A stretch of DNA of 38,089 nucleotides from positions 226,355 through 264,443 of the forward strand of contig NZ_AYWX01000003.1 in the NCBI RefSeq assembly GCF_000502875.1, read 5' to 3'. Every line of letters begins with the position of its first letter. Positions within the stretch are counted from its first letter, which is position 1. The DNA is from Mesorhizobium sp. L2C084A000. Its GTDB lineage: Bacteria > Pseudomonadota > Alphaproteobacteria > Rhizobiales > Rhizobiaceae. This document shows positions 23,374 through 34,185 of the stretch, piece by piece. The translations under genes and the position numbers were made by a program. The notes under the pieces are model-generated. The model was given only the letters and a program-made list of their open reading frames with translations. It was not told the origin of the DNA and did no database searches.

Positions 23374-24060
23374 TTACGCGGCTTTCCGGATCGCACCGTC
23401 GGCCGCCTGTCGGATGGTTCCAATGTTGGCGCGATAGGCCGCCTCGGTGCCCCCCTTGAACACGGCCGACCCGGCGACCAGCACATTGGCGCCGGCTGCA
23501 GTGACCAGCGGGGCGGTTTCGGCCGTGACGCCGCCATCGATTTCGATGTCAATCGGGCGGTGGCCAACCAGTGCCTTGATTCGCCTGATCTTCTCGATGA
23601 CCGCGGAAATGAAGGCCTGGCCGCCAAAGCCTGGATTGACCGTCATCAGAAGCACCAGGTCGAGCCTGTCGAGCACATATTCGATGGCGCTCTCCGGCGT
23701 CGAAGGATTCAGCGATACGCCGGCCTTCTTGCCGAGATTTTTGATCGCCTGCAGGGAACGATCGAGATGCGGCCCGGCCTCGGCGTGCACCGTGATGATG
23801 TCGCAGCCGGCGTCGGCGAAGGCGGCCAGATAGGGGTCGGCCGGCGCGATCATCAGATGGCAGTCGAAGACTTTGTCCGTTCGGTCGCGGATCGCCTTGA
23901 TCACCGGCGGACCGAAGGTGATGTTGGGTACGAAATGCCCGTCCATCACGTCGAGATGGATCCAGTCGGCACCCGCCCGCACGACAGCTTCGACCTCGTC
24001 GCCGAGCCGCGAGAAATCCGCGGAAAGCACGGAGGGTGCGATGATTGTCCTGGTGACCAT
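23374..24060 (-). CDS. cbbE: Ribulose-phosphate 3-epimerase (CbbE/Rpe)
   Basis: A 228-residue TIM-barrel enzyme interconverting xylulose 5-phosphate and ribulose 5-phosphate, needed to regenerate the CO2 acceptor. Diagnostic stretches are '[17 protein letters not shown]', '[19 protein letters not shown]' (metal ligands), 'CHLMI', '[11 protein letters not shown]' and '[13 protein letters not shown]'. Length is normal. The ATG at 24060 follows GGAG; a TTG at 24075 is in frame but less likely. It is placed after cbbX, as in other rhizobial cbb operons. Confidence 0.96.
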   Translation of the reverse strand: MVTRTIIAPSVLSADFSRLGDEVEAVVRAGADWIHLDVMDGHFVPNITFGPPVIKAIRDRTDKVFDCHLMIAPADPYLAAFADAGCDIITVHAEAGPHLDRSLQAIKNLGKKAGVSLNPSTPESAIEYVLDRLDLVLLMTVNPGFGGQAFISAVIEKIRRIKALVGHRPIDIEIDGGVTAETAPLVTAAGANVLVAGSAVFKGGTEAAYRANIGTIRQAADGAIRKAA

Positions 24061-24119
24061 GGTCGTCGTCTCCAATCCTGTCTGCGCTGTTGGTCTCTGC
24101 GCCAGCCGGCTTCATCCCG

Positions 24120-25058
24120 TCAGCGCATCTTCGTCTCCGGTTCGCCTTCGAGTTTCCCTTCCGCGAACACGCGGCTGCCGCGGATGTCGGATTCCTCGAT
24201 GGTGACAAGATCGGCCTTGGTCAACACCCTGCTGCGCGATGCGAAAAGCCGGTTGGCCTGCCGCAGCCGTGCCCGATCGAGCCCATTGCGGACCGAACGC
24301 GCGTTGGAGAAATGCGGCAGCCTCATGCGGATCGGAAGATACTCTTCGAGCGCACGGGATGCCGCCTCGCTGAGGCGATAATTCTGCTCCGCGAGCATAA
24401 TCTCGGCGATTGATTTCAGTTCGCTGACACCATAGTCGGGGAAATCGAGATGGTGGGCGATGCGCGAACGCATACCGGGATTGCTGTCGAAGAAGCGGTC
24501 CATCTTGTTCTTGTAGCCGGCAAGGATCACAACCAGATCGTCACGGTTGTTCTCCATGCACTGCAGCAGGATTTCGATCGATTCCTGGCCGTAGTCGCGT
24601 TCGTTCTCGGGCTTGTAGAGATAGTACGCCTCGTCGATGAAAAGCACGCCGCCCATGGCACGCTTGATCACCTCGCGGGTCTTGGGCGCGGTGTGGCCCA
24701 CATACTGGCCAACAAGATCGTCGCGCGTCACGGCGACCATGTGGCCTTCGCGGACATAGCCCAGACGATGCAGGATTTCGGCCATCCTCAGCGCCACGGT
24801 GGTCTTTCCGGTGCCGGGATTTCCCGTAAAGTTCATGTGCAGCGTCGGGGCGCCCGAGGTCAGCCCGAACTTGCGGCGAAGCCGGTCGACCAGGAGGAGA
24901 GCGGCGATCTCGCGGATGCGGGTCTTGACCGGCTTCAGGCCAACGAGTTCACGGTCGAGCTTGTCCATCACCTCGTCGATGTTGGAGGCCTCGAACTCGG
25001 CCTGCAGATCAACCGTCGCGTCCTGTGCGGCAGCGTCCTTGGTCATCGCGTTCAGCAT
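24120..25058 (-). CDS. cbbX: Red-type RuBisCO activase CbbX
   Basis: A 312-residue AAA+ ATPase that remodels inhibited red-type RuBisCO by pulling on the large-subunit C-terminus. Walker A is 'GNPGTGKT' (79-86), the pore loop has 'QYVGHT' (Tyr119), and Walker B is '[11 protein letters not shown]' (Asp142, Glu143). Sensor and arginine-finger regions ('[20 protein letters not shown]') are present. Location immediately after cbbS and the red-type features of CbbL agree with its role. The gap to cbbS is seven bases. Confidence 0.97.
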   Translation of the reverse strand: MLNAMTKDAAAQDATVDLQAEFEASNIDEVMDKLDRELVGLKPVKTRIREIAALLLVDRLRRKFGLTSGAPTLHMNFTGNPGTGKTTVALRMAEILHRLGYVREGHMVAVTRDDLVGQYVGHTAPKTREVIKRAMGGVLFIDEAYYLYKPENERDYGQESIEILLQCMENNRDDLVVILAGYKNKMDRFFDSNPGMRSRIAHHLDFPDYGVSELKSIAEIMLAEQNYRLSEAASRALEEYLPIRMRLPHFSNARSVRNGLDRARLRQANRLFASRSRVLTKADLVTIEESDIRGSRVFAEGKLEGEPETKMR

Positions 25059-25065
25059 GGTTCAG

Positions 25066-25500
25066 CTAGCTCCGCTCGCCCTCGGGCCTGTCGGTCGCAT
25101 AAGGCACGATCGAATAACCCTGGCTGCGGCCGTCGCGCTCCTGGCGCAGCAGCCGGAACCCGGCTTCGCTGGGCGGCCGGTTGACAATGAACGACATGCG
25201 CGGCGCTTCCCAGCCCTTGGTCGAATCGAAGGCGGTTACCCGCACATACATGTTCGGACAGGCTTTCCGGCAAGCATTGACCTCGAGCAGTATGCCCGCC
25301 GGATCTTTCAAATCGAACATCGGGTTGCCGTACATTTCCCAGTAGGTGTTTCGCGGATGCGGATCGTCCGTGTACTCGACGCTGACCGCCCAATGGTTCT
25401 TCAGCGCGTATTTGATCTGCGCCGAAATCTGCTCATCGGTCAGGTCTGGCAGGAACGAGAACTGTCCCTGCGTGACCTTGTTTCCCGGATTGGTCATCAT
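25066..25500 (-). CDS. cbbS: RuBisCO small subunit, red type (CbbS)
   Basis: A 144-residue small subunit of form I RuBisCO. It shows '[22 protein letters not shown]' near the N-terminus and '[20 protein letters not shown]' in the centre. The longer C-terminal tail ('[20 protein letters not shown]...') is the beta-hairpin extension of red-type enzymes, absent from green-type small subunits. It follows cbbL after 18 bases. The start may be 25500 or the next codon, 25497, both ATG. Confidence 0.97.
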   Translation of the reverse strand: MMTNPGNKVTQGQFSFLPDLTDEQISAQIKYALKNHWAVSVEYTDDPHPRNTYWEMYGNPMFDLKDPAGILLEVNACRKACPNMYVRVTAFDSTKGWEAPRMSFIVNRPPSEAGFRLLRQERDGRSQGYSIVPYATDRPEGERS

Positions 25501-25518
25501 GACGATGGTTCCTTTCGT

Positions 25519-27033
<1,515 letters not shown>

Positions 27034-28113
27034 TCAGGCGGCTTTCGCGGTTGCGATATGGGGGTCGAGTTTTCCCGCGGCGTAACGTTTCGCCATCTCG
27101 TCCATGGCGATGACCTTGATCTTCGAGGCGTTGGACGCCGTACCGAAGCGCTCGAAGCGGTCCCGGCAAAGGTCGCGCAAGGCATCCATGGCGGGTTTCA
27201 GGAATTTGCGGGGATCGAACTCGCGCGGGTCTTCCGTCGCGACGCGGCGGAACTGCCCGGCCATGGCCATGCGGCAATCGGTGTCGATGTTGACCTTGCG
27301 CACGCCGTAGCGGATGCCGCGCTCGATCTCCTCGACCGGAACGCCAAAGGTCTGGGGCATCTCGCCGCCGTATCTGTTGATGATGTCCTGCAGCTCCTGC
27401 GGCACCGAGGAAGAGCCGTGCATGACCAGATGCGTGTTGGGCAGCTTCTCGTGGATCGCCTCGATCACCTGCATGGCCAGGATGTCGCCGTCCGGCTTGC
27501 GGGTGAATTTGTAGGCGCCGTGCGAGGTGCCGCAGGCAATCGCCAGCGCGTCGACCTGGGTTGCAGTCACAAAATCGACCGCCTGATCTGGATCGGTCAA
27601 GAGTTGGTCGTGAGAGAGCGCGCCCTCGGCGCCGTGGCCATCCTCCGCCTCGCTTTGGCCGGTTTCCAGCGAGCCGAGCACGCCCAGTTCGCCTTCGACG
27701 GAAGCGCCGACCCAATGCGCCATGCGTGCGACGCGTTCGGTTATGGCGACGTTGTAGTCGTAGCTTGCCGGCGTCTTGGCGTCCGCCATCAAGGATCCGT
27801 CCATCATCACCGAGGTGAAGCCGTGGCGGATCGCGGAAAGGCAGGTGGCCTCGCTGTTGCCGTGGTCTTGATGGATGCATAGCGGGATGGCCGGGTGGAT
27901 TTCGGTCAGCGCCTCCATCATCTTGGCCAGCATGATGTCGTTGGCATAGGACCGGGCGCCACGTGAAGCCTGGATGATGACTGGCGCGTCGCAGGCCTTG
28001 GCCGCCTCCATGATGGCGAGGCCCTGTTCCATGTTGTTGATGTTGAATGCCGGAACGCCGTAGCCGTGCTCGGCGGCATGGTCGAGAAGCTGGCGAAGGG
28101 TGATGCGAGCCAT
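27034..28113 (-). CDS. cbbA: Class II fructose/sedoheptulose-bisphosphate aldolase (CbbA)
   Basis: A 359-residue zinc aldolase joining dihydroxyacetone phosphate to glyceraldehyde 3-phosphate or erythrose 4-phosphate. It has '[13 protein letters not shown]', the zinc motif '[10 protein letters not shown]', 'SVMMDGS', '[13 protein letters not shown]', '[13 protein letters not shown]' and '[10 protein letters not shown]', the standard Calvin-type (class II) pattern. The ATG at 28113 follows AGGAGG; the in-frame extension to 28362 lies inside cbbT and is rejected. It sits between cbbT (11-base gap) and cbbL. Confidence 0.96.
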   Translation of the reverse strand: MARITLRQLLDHAAEHGYGVPAFNINNMEQGLAIMEAAKACDAPVIIQASRGARSYANDIMLAKMMEALTEIHPAIPLCIHQDHGNSEATCLSAIRHGFTSVMMDGSLMADAKTPASYDYNVAITERVARMAHWVGASVEGELGVLGSLETGQSEAEDGHGAEGALSHDQLLTDPDQAVDFVTATQVDALAIACGTSHGAYKFTRKPDGDILAMQVIEAIHEKLPNTHLVMHGSSSVPQELQDIINRYGGEMPQTFGVPVEEIERGIRYGVRKVNIDTDCRMAMAGQFRRVATEDPREFDPRKFLKPAMDALRDLCRDRFERFGTASNASKIKVIAMDEMAKRYAAGKLDPHIATAKAA

Positions 28114-28124
28114 TGTGAATCCTC

Positions 28125-30137
28125 CTAGATGATGAGCTTCAGCGCCGCTGCAGCAACCGCTTCGGACGTTATGTTGAAATGCCGGTAGAGGTCGGGGGCA
28201 GGGGCGCTGGCGCCGAAGCCGGTCATGCCGACGAAAGCGCCGGTCTCGCCGATCCAGCGGTCCCAGCCCAGCCGGGCTGCCGCTTCGACCGCGACGCGCG
28301 GCGCCGAGCCGAGGACGGCCTTGCGGGTGGCGCTTTCCTGCTCCTCGAAAAGCTCCCAGCACGGCATCGACACGACGGCGGCGGCGACGCCATGCTCGGT
28401 CTCCAGCCTTTCGGCGGCAGCAACCGCGATCTCGACCTCCGAGCCGGTGGCGATCAGGGTGACGGCGCGGTGCTTTGCCGGCTCGCGCAGGATGTAAGCG
28501 CCCTGGCAGGAGCGGTTCTCGTCGCTGTGCGACCGACGCAGCATCGGCAGGTTCTGGCGCGACAGCACCAGGACGCTAGGCCGATCCTTGCTCTTTAGCG
28601 CGAGTTCCCAGCACTCCGCCGTTTCGATGACATCCGCCGGGCGGAAGACGTTGAGATTAGGCGTGGCACGCAGCATCGCAAGGTGCTCGACCGGCTGGTG
28701 CGTCGGGCCGTCCTCGCCGAGGCCGATGGAATCGTGTGTCATCACATAGATGACGCGCTGGCCCATGAGCGCCGAGAGCCGCATCGCGCCGCGCGCATAA
28801 TCGGCGAAGCACAGGAACGTACCGCCATAGGGCACGAAACCGCCATGCAGCGCGATGCCGTTCATGGCGGCCGCCATGCCGTGTTCACGAATGCCGTAGT
28901 GAATGTAGCGGCCGGCATAATCACCCGGCGCAATGCGGTTCATGCCCTTGGTGATCGTCAGATTTGAATGCGTCAGATCGGCCGAGCCGCCGACGGTCAA
29001 TTCCGTTGCGCCGTTGATGACCTCGAGCGCCATTTCGGAGGCTTTTCGCGTCGCCACCTTGGTTGCCTTCTCGACATGTTCGCGACGAAAGGCGTCGAGC
29101 GCTTTGAAGACGGTGTCGGGCAGTTCGGCGGCGACGGCGCTCTCGAAAGCCTCGCGCCGCGGCGAGGCGGCAAGCCGCTGCTCCCAGGCGCGCCGCATCG
29201 CTTCGCCGCGACCGGCAATCTCGCGCCAGGCGAAAAGGATATCATCCGGCACATCGAACGGCGCGTGGGCCCAGCCGATGTTTTCGCGTGTCGCGGCGAT
29301 CTCTGCTTCACCCAGCGGTGCGCCGTGCGTCTTCTCCGAACCGCCGAGATTGGGGGCACCCATGCCGATCACTGTGCGGCAGGCAATCAGCGATGGCCGA
29401 TCCGACCGCCGCGCCGACTCGATTGCCGCGGCGACTGCCTCCATGTCGTGGCCGGCGACGCTTTGGACATCCCAGCCGGCGGCCTTGAAGCGCGCCGGCT
29501 GGTCCATCGACGTGGAGAGGGAGGTCGGCCCGTCAATGGAAATCGCATTGTCGTCCCAGAAGACGATCAGGCGGGAAAGCTTCAGGTGACCAGCGAGGTC
29601 TATCGCCTCGTGACTGATGCCCTCCTGAAGGCAGCCGTCGCCCGCAATCACATAGGTATGATGATCGACCAGATCGGTACCGTAGCGGGCGGCAAGCATA
29701 CGTTCCGCCAGCGCCATGCCGACCGCCGTGGAAATGCCCTGTCCCAGCGGTCCGGTGGTGGTCTCCACGCCAAGCGCATGGCCGTATTCCGGATGCCCGG
29801 CGGTGCGGCTGCCCAACTGCCGAAATCGCTGCAATTCCTCGACCTGCATGTCCTCATAGCCGAGCAAATGATGCAGCGCGTATTGCAGCATCGAGCCGTG
29901 GCCGGCTGAAAGCACAAAACGGTCACGGTCGGGCCAGTCCGGCCTCGACGGATCGATGTTGATGAAGCGGTTGAACAGCACCGTTGCGACATCGGCCATG
30001 CCCATCGGCATGCCTGGGTGACCCGAATTCGCCTTTTGGACGCTGTCCATCGCCAGCGCGCGAATGGCGTTCGCCATGTCGCGCTCCGAGACGGGAGCGG
30101 TTGTGGTGACGGGCTTCAGTGCTGTTTGGCTGGTCAT
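28125..30137 (-). CDS. cbbT: Transketolase (CbbT)
   Basis: A 670-residue thiamine-diphosphate enzyme transferring two-carbon units in ribulose 5-phosphate regeneration. Domains are complete: N-terminal '[17 protein letters not shown]' and '[18 protein letters not shown]', the diphosphate-binding '[10 protein letters not shown]', the pyrimidine domain with '[22 protein letters not shown]' (catalytic Glu), and '[19 protein letters not shown]'. The ATG at 30137 has AGGAGG at ideal spacing, so the extra seven upstream codons are left out. It follows cbbP after ten bases. Confidence 0.97.
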   Translation of the reverse strand: MTSQTALKPVTTTAPVSERDMANAIRALAMDSVQKANSGHPGMPMGMADVATVLFNRFINIDPSRPDWPDRDRFVLSAGHGSMLQYALHHLLGYEDMQVEELQRFRQLGSRTAGHPEYGHALGVETTTGPLGQGISTAVGMALAERMLAARYGTDLVDHHTYVIAGDGCLQEGISHEAIDLAGHLKLSRLIVFWDDNAISIDGPTSLSTSMDQPARFKAAGWDVQSVAGHDMEAVAAAIESARRSDRPSLIACRTVIGMGAPNLGGSEKTHGAPLGEAEIAATRENIGWAHAPFDVPDDILFAWREIAGRGEAMRRAWEQRLAASPRREAFESAVAAELPDTVFKALDAFRREHVEKATKVATRKASEMALEVINGATELTVGGSADLTHSNLTITKGMNRIAPGDYAGRYIHYGIREHGMAAAMNGIALHGGFVPYGGTFLCFADYARGAMRLSALMGQRVIYVMTHDSIGLGEDGPTHQPVEHLAMLRATPNLNVFRPADVIETAECWELALKSKDRPSVLVLSRQNLPMLRRSHSDENRSCQGAYILREPAKHRAVTLIATGSEVEIAVAAAERLETEHGVAAAVVSMPCWELFEEQESATRKAVLGSAPRVAVEAAARLGWDRWIGETGAFVGMTGFGASAPAPDLYRHFNITSEAVAAAALKLII

Positions 30138-30147
30138 TGCATCCTCC

Positions 30148-31020
30148 TCACGACACACGGCTCTTGCGTTCAGTCAATTGCAGGATGAGCGGCGTCAGGA
30201 TCAGCTGCATGGCAAGATCGAGCTTGTTGCCTGGCACCACTATGGAATTTGGCCGCGACATGAACGAGTCGTGGATCATCGACAGCAGATACGGAAAATC
30301 GATGCCGCGCGGATTGGCGAAGCGGATAACCAGCATCGATTCGTCCGGCGTCGGGATCCAGCGCGCGATGAACGGGTTGGACGTGTCGACGATCGGCACG
30401 CGCTGGAAGTTGATGGCGGTCTGCGAGAATTGCGGGACAATGTAGCGGACATAGTCGGGCATCCGGCGCAGGATCACGTCCATCACCGCCTCGGTGGAAT
30501 AGCCGCGTGTCGAACGGTCGCGATGGATCTTCTGGATCCATTCGAGATTGATGACCGGCACGACGCCGATCTTGAGATCCGCATGCTTGGCCAAATCGAT
30601 CGTGTCGGTGACGACACAGCCGTGCAGCCCCTCGTAGAAGAGCAGGTCGCTGGGAGCGAATTCGCGCCATTCGGTAAAGGTTCCCGGTGGCGTGCCGTGC
30701 TGCTTTTCCTCTTCCTCATCATGAATGTAGGTGCGGGTCTTGCCGGTTCCGCGGCGGCCATATTCCGTGAACACCTCTTCGAGAATTCCGAGTTCGTTGG
30801 CCGCGGCATTGAAATGGGTGAAGTTCGGGTTGCCGGCCTTTTCCTCCTCGGCCACCTTTCCCTTCATCGCCGCGCGGTCGTAGCGGTGGAATGCGTCGCC
30901 TTCGATGAAAGCGGCCTCGATGTTCTCGCGCCGGAAAATCAGATCGAAGATGCGCTTAACCGAGGTCGTGCCCGCGCCCGACGACCCGGTGATGGTGATG
31001 ATGGGGTGCTTGGCTGACAT
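30148..31020 (-). CDS. cbbP: Phosphoribulokinase (CbbP)
   Basis: A 290-residue class I (proteobacterial) phosphoribulokinase making ribulose 1,5-bisphosphate. The ATP loop is 'GSSGAGTTS' (12-20), followed by '[15 protein letters not shown]' (catalytic Asp region), '[12 protein letters not shown]', 'LLFYEGLHG' (Walker B) and '[15 protein letters not shown]'. Length matches the octameric, NADH-activated bacterial type. It lies between cbbF and cbbT with gaps of eight and ten bases. Together with cbbL it is diagnostic for a functional Calvin cycle. Confidence 0.98.
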   Translation of the reverse strand: MSAKHPIITITGSSGAGTTSVKRIFDLIFRRENIEAAFIEGDAFHRYDRAAMKGKVAEEEKAGNPNFTHFNAAANELGILEEVFTEYGRRGTGKTRTYIHDEEEEKQHGTPPGTFTEWREFAPSDLLFYEGLHGCVVTDTIDLAKHADLKIGVVPVINLEWIQKIHRDRSTRGYSTEAVMDVILRRMPDYVRYIVPQFSQTAINFQRVPIVDTSNPFIARWIPTPDESMLVIRFANPRGIDFPYLLSMIHDSFMSRPNSIVVPGNKLDLAMQLILTPLILQLTERKSRVS

Positions 31021-31028
31021 GGTGCTGC

Positions 31029-32075
31029 TCAGGCTCTGAACAGGCCGCGGCGGCTGAACAGCGGCGCACGCTCACCGATGTTGCTCGGCTCTGTGTGGTA
31101 GCGGGTGATGCGCGCGACTTCCCGCGCCGACCCGAAGATCATCGGCACGCGCTGATGCAGGCTCTCGGGTTCGATTTCCAGGATTCGGTTGATCGCATCG
31201 GTGGCGGCACCACCAGCCTGTTCTATGAGATAGGCGATCGGGTTGGCCTCGTAGACGAGGCGCAGCCGTCCCTGACCATAGCCCTTGCGCCGATCGCCGG
31301 GGTAGAGAAAGACGCCGCCGCGCATCAATATTCGGTAACAGTCTGCAACCAGAGAGGCGATCCAGCGCATGTTGAAATCCTTCTCGCGCGGTCCTTCGGT
31401 GCCCTCCAGGCAGTCGTCGACATAGAGCCGCACGGCCTCGTCCCAGTGCCGGTAGTTGGCGGCGTTGATGGCGAACTCCTGAGTGCGTTGCGGAATGATC
31501 CGGCTTTCATAGGCCTGGACGAAGGTGCCGAGCCTTGTCGAGAAGACGAAGACATGCGTGCCGCTGCCGAGCGACAGGACGAGTGCCAGCTGCGGCCCAT
31601 AGATGAAGAAACCGGCGCCTAGCTGGTTCACGCCCGCCTGCAGGAAAGAGGCGGCCGGATCAGCGTCCGGCGCGCCAGTTGCGGTCAGGAGCGAGAAGAT
31701 CGTTCCGATCGACACGTTGGTGTCGATGTTGGAAGAGCCGTCGAGCGGGTCGATCGCAATGGCGAGTGGCGCTTGCCTGTCGAGCAGGACTGGCTGCTCC
31801 AGTTCCTCGGAGGCGTAAAGCGCGACTGGTGCGCGGCGCATGGCGTCGAGGAAGATGTCGTCGGAGAAGACGTCGAGATCCTTCTGGACGTCGCCATCGG
31901 CATTGGCGCCACGGGTTTCCGCAAAGGCGGCGCCGAGCACCCCTTGATTGATGGTGTTGCGGACCTTGATGGCGGCCTGTGTCAACTGACGGACGGTCGT
32001 CACAACTGCCGAGCGGAATTCGTCAGGCTGGCCGAGATAGGAGTTCAGAAAAGCGTCGAGCGTTGCCGCTGGCAT
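31029..32075 (-). CDS. cbbF: Class I fructose-1,6-bisphosphatase (CbbF)
   Basis: A 348-residue metal-dependent fructose (and probably sedoheptulose) bisphosphatase. The metal-binding motif is 'AIDPLDGSSNIDTNVSIGTIFSL', with 'YASEELEQP' upstream, 'GVFLYPGDRR' and 'RLVYEANPIAYLIEQAGG' downstream. Start 32075 is chosen because GGGAGG lies at seven bases; an upstream in-frame start at 32135 would add 20 residues and intrude on the control region. It is the first gene of the cbb operon, divergent from cbbR. Confidence 0.96.
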   Translation of the reverse strand: MPAATLDAFLNSYLGQPDEFRSAVVTTVRQLTQAAIKVRNTINQGVLGAAFAETRGANADGDVQKDLDVFSDDIFLDAMRRAPVALYASEELEQPVLLDRQAPLAIAIDPLDGSSNIDTNVSIGTIFSLLTATGAPDADPAASFLQAGVNQLGAGFFIYGPQLALVLSLGSGTHVFVFSTRLGTFVQAYESRIIPQRTQEFAINAANYRHWDEAVRLYVDDCLEGTEGPREKDFNMRWIASLVADCYRILMRGGVFLYPGDRRKGYGQGRLRLVYEANPIAYLIEQAGGAATDAINRILEIEPESLHQRVPMIFGSAREVARITRYHTEPSNIGERAPLFSRRGLFRA

Positions 32076-32146
32076 CGTAACCTCCCGGTCCGGCCGCATC
32101 TCCTCGGAGCGGCTGGACTGGAGGAATGGAAACAAACGTGGAGAGA

Positions 32147-32181
32147 TAAGTAAAATTCAATAACTTTACTTAGCCAGTAAA
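32147..32181. promoter_or_regulatory. Candidate CbbR operator between cbbF and cbbR
   Basis: The 124-base divergent gap is AT-rich near cbbR. It contains TAAGTAAA (32147-32154) and its exact inverse TTTACTTA (32165-32172), spaced by 10 bases, and another AGTAAA (32176-32181). TAA-N7-TCA (32147-32159) fits the TNA-N7/8-TNA pattern reported for CbbR sites. CbbR is expected to bind here, activating cbbF onward and repressing itself. Confidence 0.6.
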
Positions 32182-32199
32182 AATAATTTAGTATGCGGC

Positions 32200-33138
32200 A
32201 TGAGGAACCTCACGATCAAGCATTTCAAGACCGTCCAGGCAATCATCAAGTGCGGAAAAATTGTCAGCGCAGCCAAGATGTTAGGCCTGTCTCCTCCAGC
32301 GCTGACAATCCAGTTGCGGCAAGTGGAGGAAGAATTCCAGCTGGCTCTGTTCGACCGAACGTCGGACGGCATGCGTCCCACTGCCGCAGGTCGGGCTTTC
32401 GTCGAGACAGCACAGGTTATCGAGGAGCATCTCGGTTTGCTCGAAGACAAGATGGATGCCATCAAGGGCGTACGCACCGGCAGCTTGAGGCTCGGCGTCG
32501 TTTCCACCGCCAAATATTTCGCGCCGCGGCTGATGGCTGCGTTCATGAAGGACCATCCCGACATCGACATGCGGCTTGCCATCGGAAACCGTGCCCAGAC
32601 GATCGAAAACCTCCGAAACCACGACATCGATATCGCGCTGATGGGGCGCCCGGCGAAAGAGGTTCCGGTGCGTGCTTCGGTCTTCGGCGATCACCCGCTG
32701 GTCATCATCGCGCCGCCCGACCATCCGTTGGTCGCGGCGCGCGATATCTCCAAGGAGCGCATCGCCGAGGAGCATTTCCTTATTCGCGAGCCCGGCTCCG
32801 GAACCCGCATCTCGTTGGAAATATTCCTGAGCGACGTGCCTGGGCGCATCGACGACCTCGGTGTCGAGATGGCCTCGAACGAAACGATCAAGCAGGCGGT
32901 GATGGCTGGTCTGGGCATCGCCTTCATCTCTGCCCACACCATCGCTGCGGAAACCGAAGCAGGCCGGCTCGTCATCCTCGACGTTGTCGGCATGCCGATC
33001 CGCCGGCAATGGTTCTCGGTGATGCGGACCGATCACGCAATCTCGCCGGCCATGGCCACGTTCAACGATTTCCTGATGCGCAAGGGCGCGATGTATCTGC
33101 CCCTTTTCGGAAAGCTGTATCCAGACAAGGCGGGATGA
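32200..33138 (+). CDS. cbbR: LysR-type regulator of carbon fixation (CbbR)
   Basis: A 312-residue LysR-type transcription factor. The winged helix-turn-helix covers residues about 4-62 ('IKHFKTVQAIIKCGKIVSAAKMLGLSPPALTIQLRQVEEEFQLALFDRT'-like region, key residues A24-K-M-L and S31-P-P-A). The linker helix follows, then the two-lobe effector domain from about residue 90 ('GSLRLGVVSTAKYFAPRLMAAF', 'GTRISLEIF', 'MAGLGIAFISAHTI'). The 'AKYFAP' region is typical of CbbR. It is divergent from cbbF, as in nearly all alphaproteobacterial cbb loci, and is expected to sense metabolites such as ribulose bisphosphate, phosphoenolpyruvate or NADPH. Confidence 0.95.
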   Translation: MRNLTIKHFKTVQAIIKCGKIVSAAKMLGLSPPALTIQLRQVEEEFQLALFDRTSDGMRPTAAGRAFVETAQVIEEHLGLLEDKMDAIKGVRTGSLRLGVVSTAKYFAPRLMAAFMKDHPDIDMRLAIGNRAQTIENLRNHDIDIALMGRPAKEVPVRASVFGDHPLVIIAPPDHPLVAARDISKERIAEEHFLIREPGSGTRISLEIFLSDVPGRIDDLGVEMASNETIKQAVMAGLGIAFISAHTIAAETEAGRLVILDVVGMPIRRQWFSVMRTDHAISPAMATFNDFLMRKGAMYLPLFGKLYPDKAG

Positions 33139-33339
33139 CATTTTACGAACGCAACGGATGAAAGTCCGGTGGAGAACGCCCGCGATCGTTGGTGTTATAT
33201 AAGCGATATGTTATGTTGCAGTGCGAAAGAGCGGGGGCCACGTCCTTTCACATCCGTAAGCGATCCGTATGTGCAACCCCTGCAGACTGTTCGGAAATCT
33301 CCCGGGTAGGGTTCGGGAATTCGATGGGGAAAAGGGGTA

Positions 33340-33540
33340 ATGCTTTACACACTCGTTATGATGGTCTGCCTGACGGATGTACCGCGGACCTGCGAACAAC
33401 GCGAACAAATGGTAGACGGTCTGGCGATGAATCCCGGGACTGCCTTCATGCAGGCGCAGCCGCTGGTGGCTCGGTGGATCGAGACGCATCCCGGTTATTT
33501 CGTGCAGCGCTGGCGTGTGCTGCCTGGCAGGGGGTCATGA
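33340..33540 (+). CDS. Small protein related to the four-Cys protein at 21096
   Basis: A 66-residue protein with a short hydrophobic start ('LYTLVMMVCLTDVPRTC'). It aligns over its length with the 69-residue protein at 21096-21305: shared V-C-L-(S/T), P-x2-C, A-(K/R)-W-x3-H-P and V-x-R-W-(K/R), with the H-P and R-W pairs at identical positions (50-51 and 57-58). Only C10 and C18 are kept; the other two Cys positions are substituted. AAGGGG a few bases before the ATG supports the start. It lies alone between cbbR and the lanthanide-transport operon, converging on the latter. Function unknown. Confidence 0.65.
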   Translation: MLYTLVMMVCLTDVPRTCEQREQMVDGLAMNPGTAFMQAQPLVARWIETHPGYFVQRWRVLPGRGS

Positions 33541-33555
33541 GGCAGGCGCCAAGGT

Positions 33556-34185
33556 CTATTTCTTCACGACGAGCGTTTCCGAGACGGTCTTCGACAACTG
33601 GTAAAGCCGCTGCTCGATTATCGTGGGCACATCGCAGACATAAGTCAGCGACTGGACCCGTTCGGTGAAAATTCGCGTCGCGAAATTCAGCTGGTCGGTT
33701 CGCCGTTCGACTTCGTCCGGATCCGCATCGGCCTTGGCGCGCAGCGCGTCGACTTCGGATGCTTCCTTGCGCAACTGTGCCGCCATTTCGAGCTGTTTGT
33801 GCGCATAGCGGGAGATGCCGGAGATCACGTGCGAACGCTCGGCGTCCATATGGTCGAACATTCCCTGCACCAGCATCGTCATTTTTGGTGCGACCTGCTC
33901 GGCCGACAGGGAAGTCGCGAAATCCTTGATCTCTTTCTGGGCTTCGGCAATCGGCGTCCGCCGGGCCGCCACCGCCTCGACAAGCGCCGACACACGGGCA
34001 TCCTTCGCCCAATCTTTCGCGGTCGCAGGAAGCTCCGGCCCATTCCAGATCTGGCCAAGCGAGAGCTGTGGCACCTTACGCTGCATGCAGGGCCAGTCGG
34101 GATCGGTGTTTGCCGCGCCGGCGCTCCCCATCGAGGCAAGCGTGGCGACCAGAACCAGAGTGTGAGCAAGCCTCATTCGCGCCAT
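33556..34185 (-). CDS. Exported two-Cys protein of the lanthanide/quinoprotein ABC operon
   Basis: A 209-residue protein with a signal peptide ('LAHTLVLVATLASMGSAGAA', cut near residue 25) and a largely helical, charged mature part. Two cysteines, C33 in 'DPDWPCMQRKVPQLSLGQIWNGPEL' (split here: DPDWPCMQ, then VPQLSLGQIWNGPEL) and C184 in 'LTYVCDVP', may form one disulfide. I see no known domain. Its ATG overlaps the permease stop (TGATG), so it is translated with the transporter. Exported proteins of this kind accompany Lut and Ped-type ABC systems; a role in periplasmic metal or ligand handling is inference. The longer open frame upstream runs through the permease and is rejected. Confidence 0.75.
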   Translation of the reverse strand: MARMRLAHTLVLVATLASMGSAGAANTDPDWPCMQRKVPQLSLGQIWNGPELPATAKDWAKDARVSALVEAVAARRTPIAEAQKEIKDFATSLSAEQVAPKMTMLVQGMFDHMDAERSHVISGISRYAHKQLEMAAQLRKEASEVDALRAKADADPDEVERRTDQLNFATRIFTERVQSLTYVCDVPTIIEQRLYQLSKTVSETLVVKK

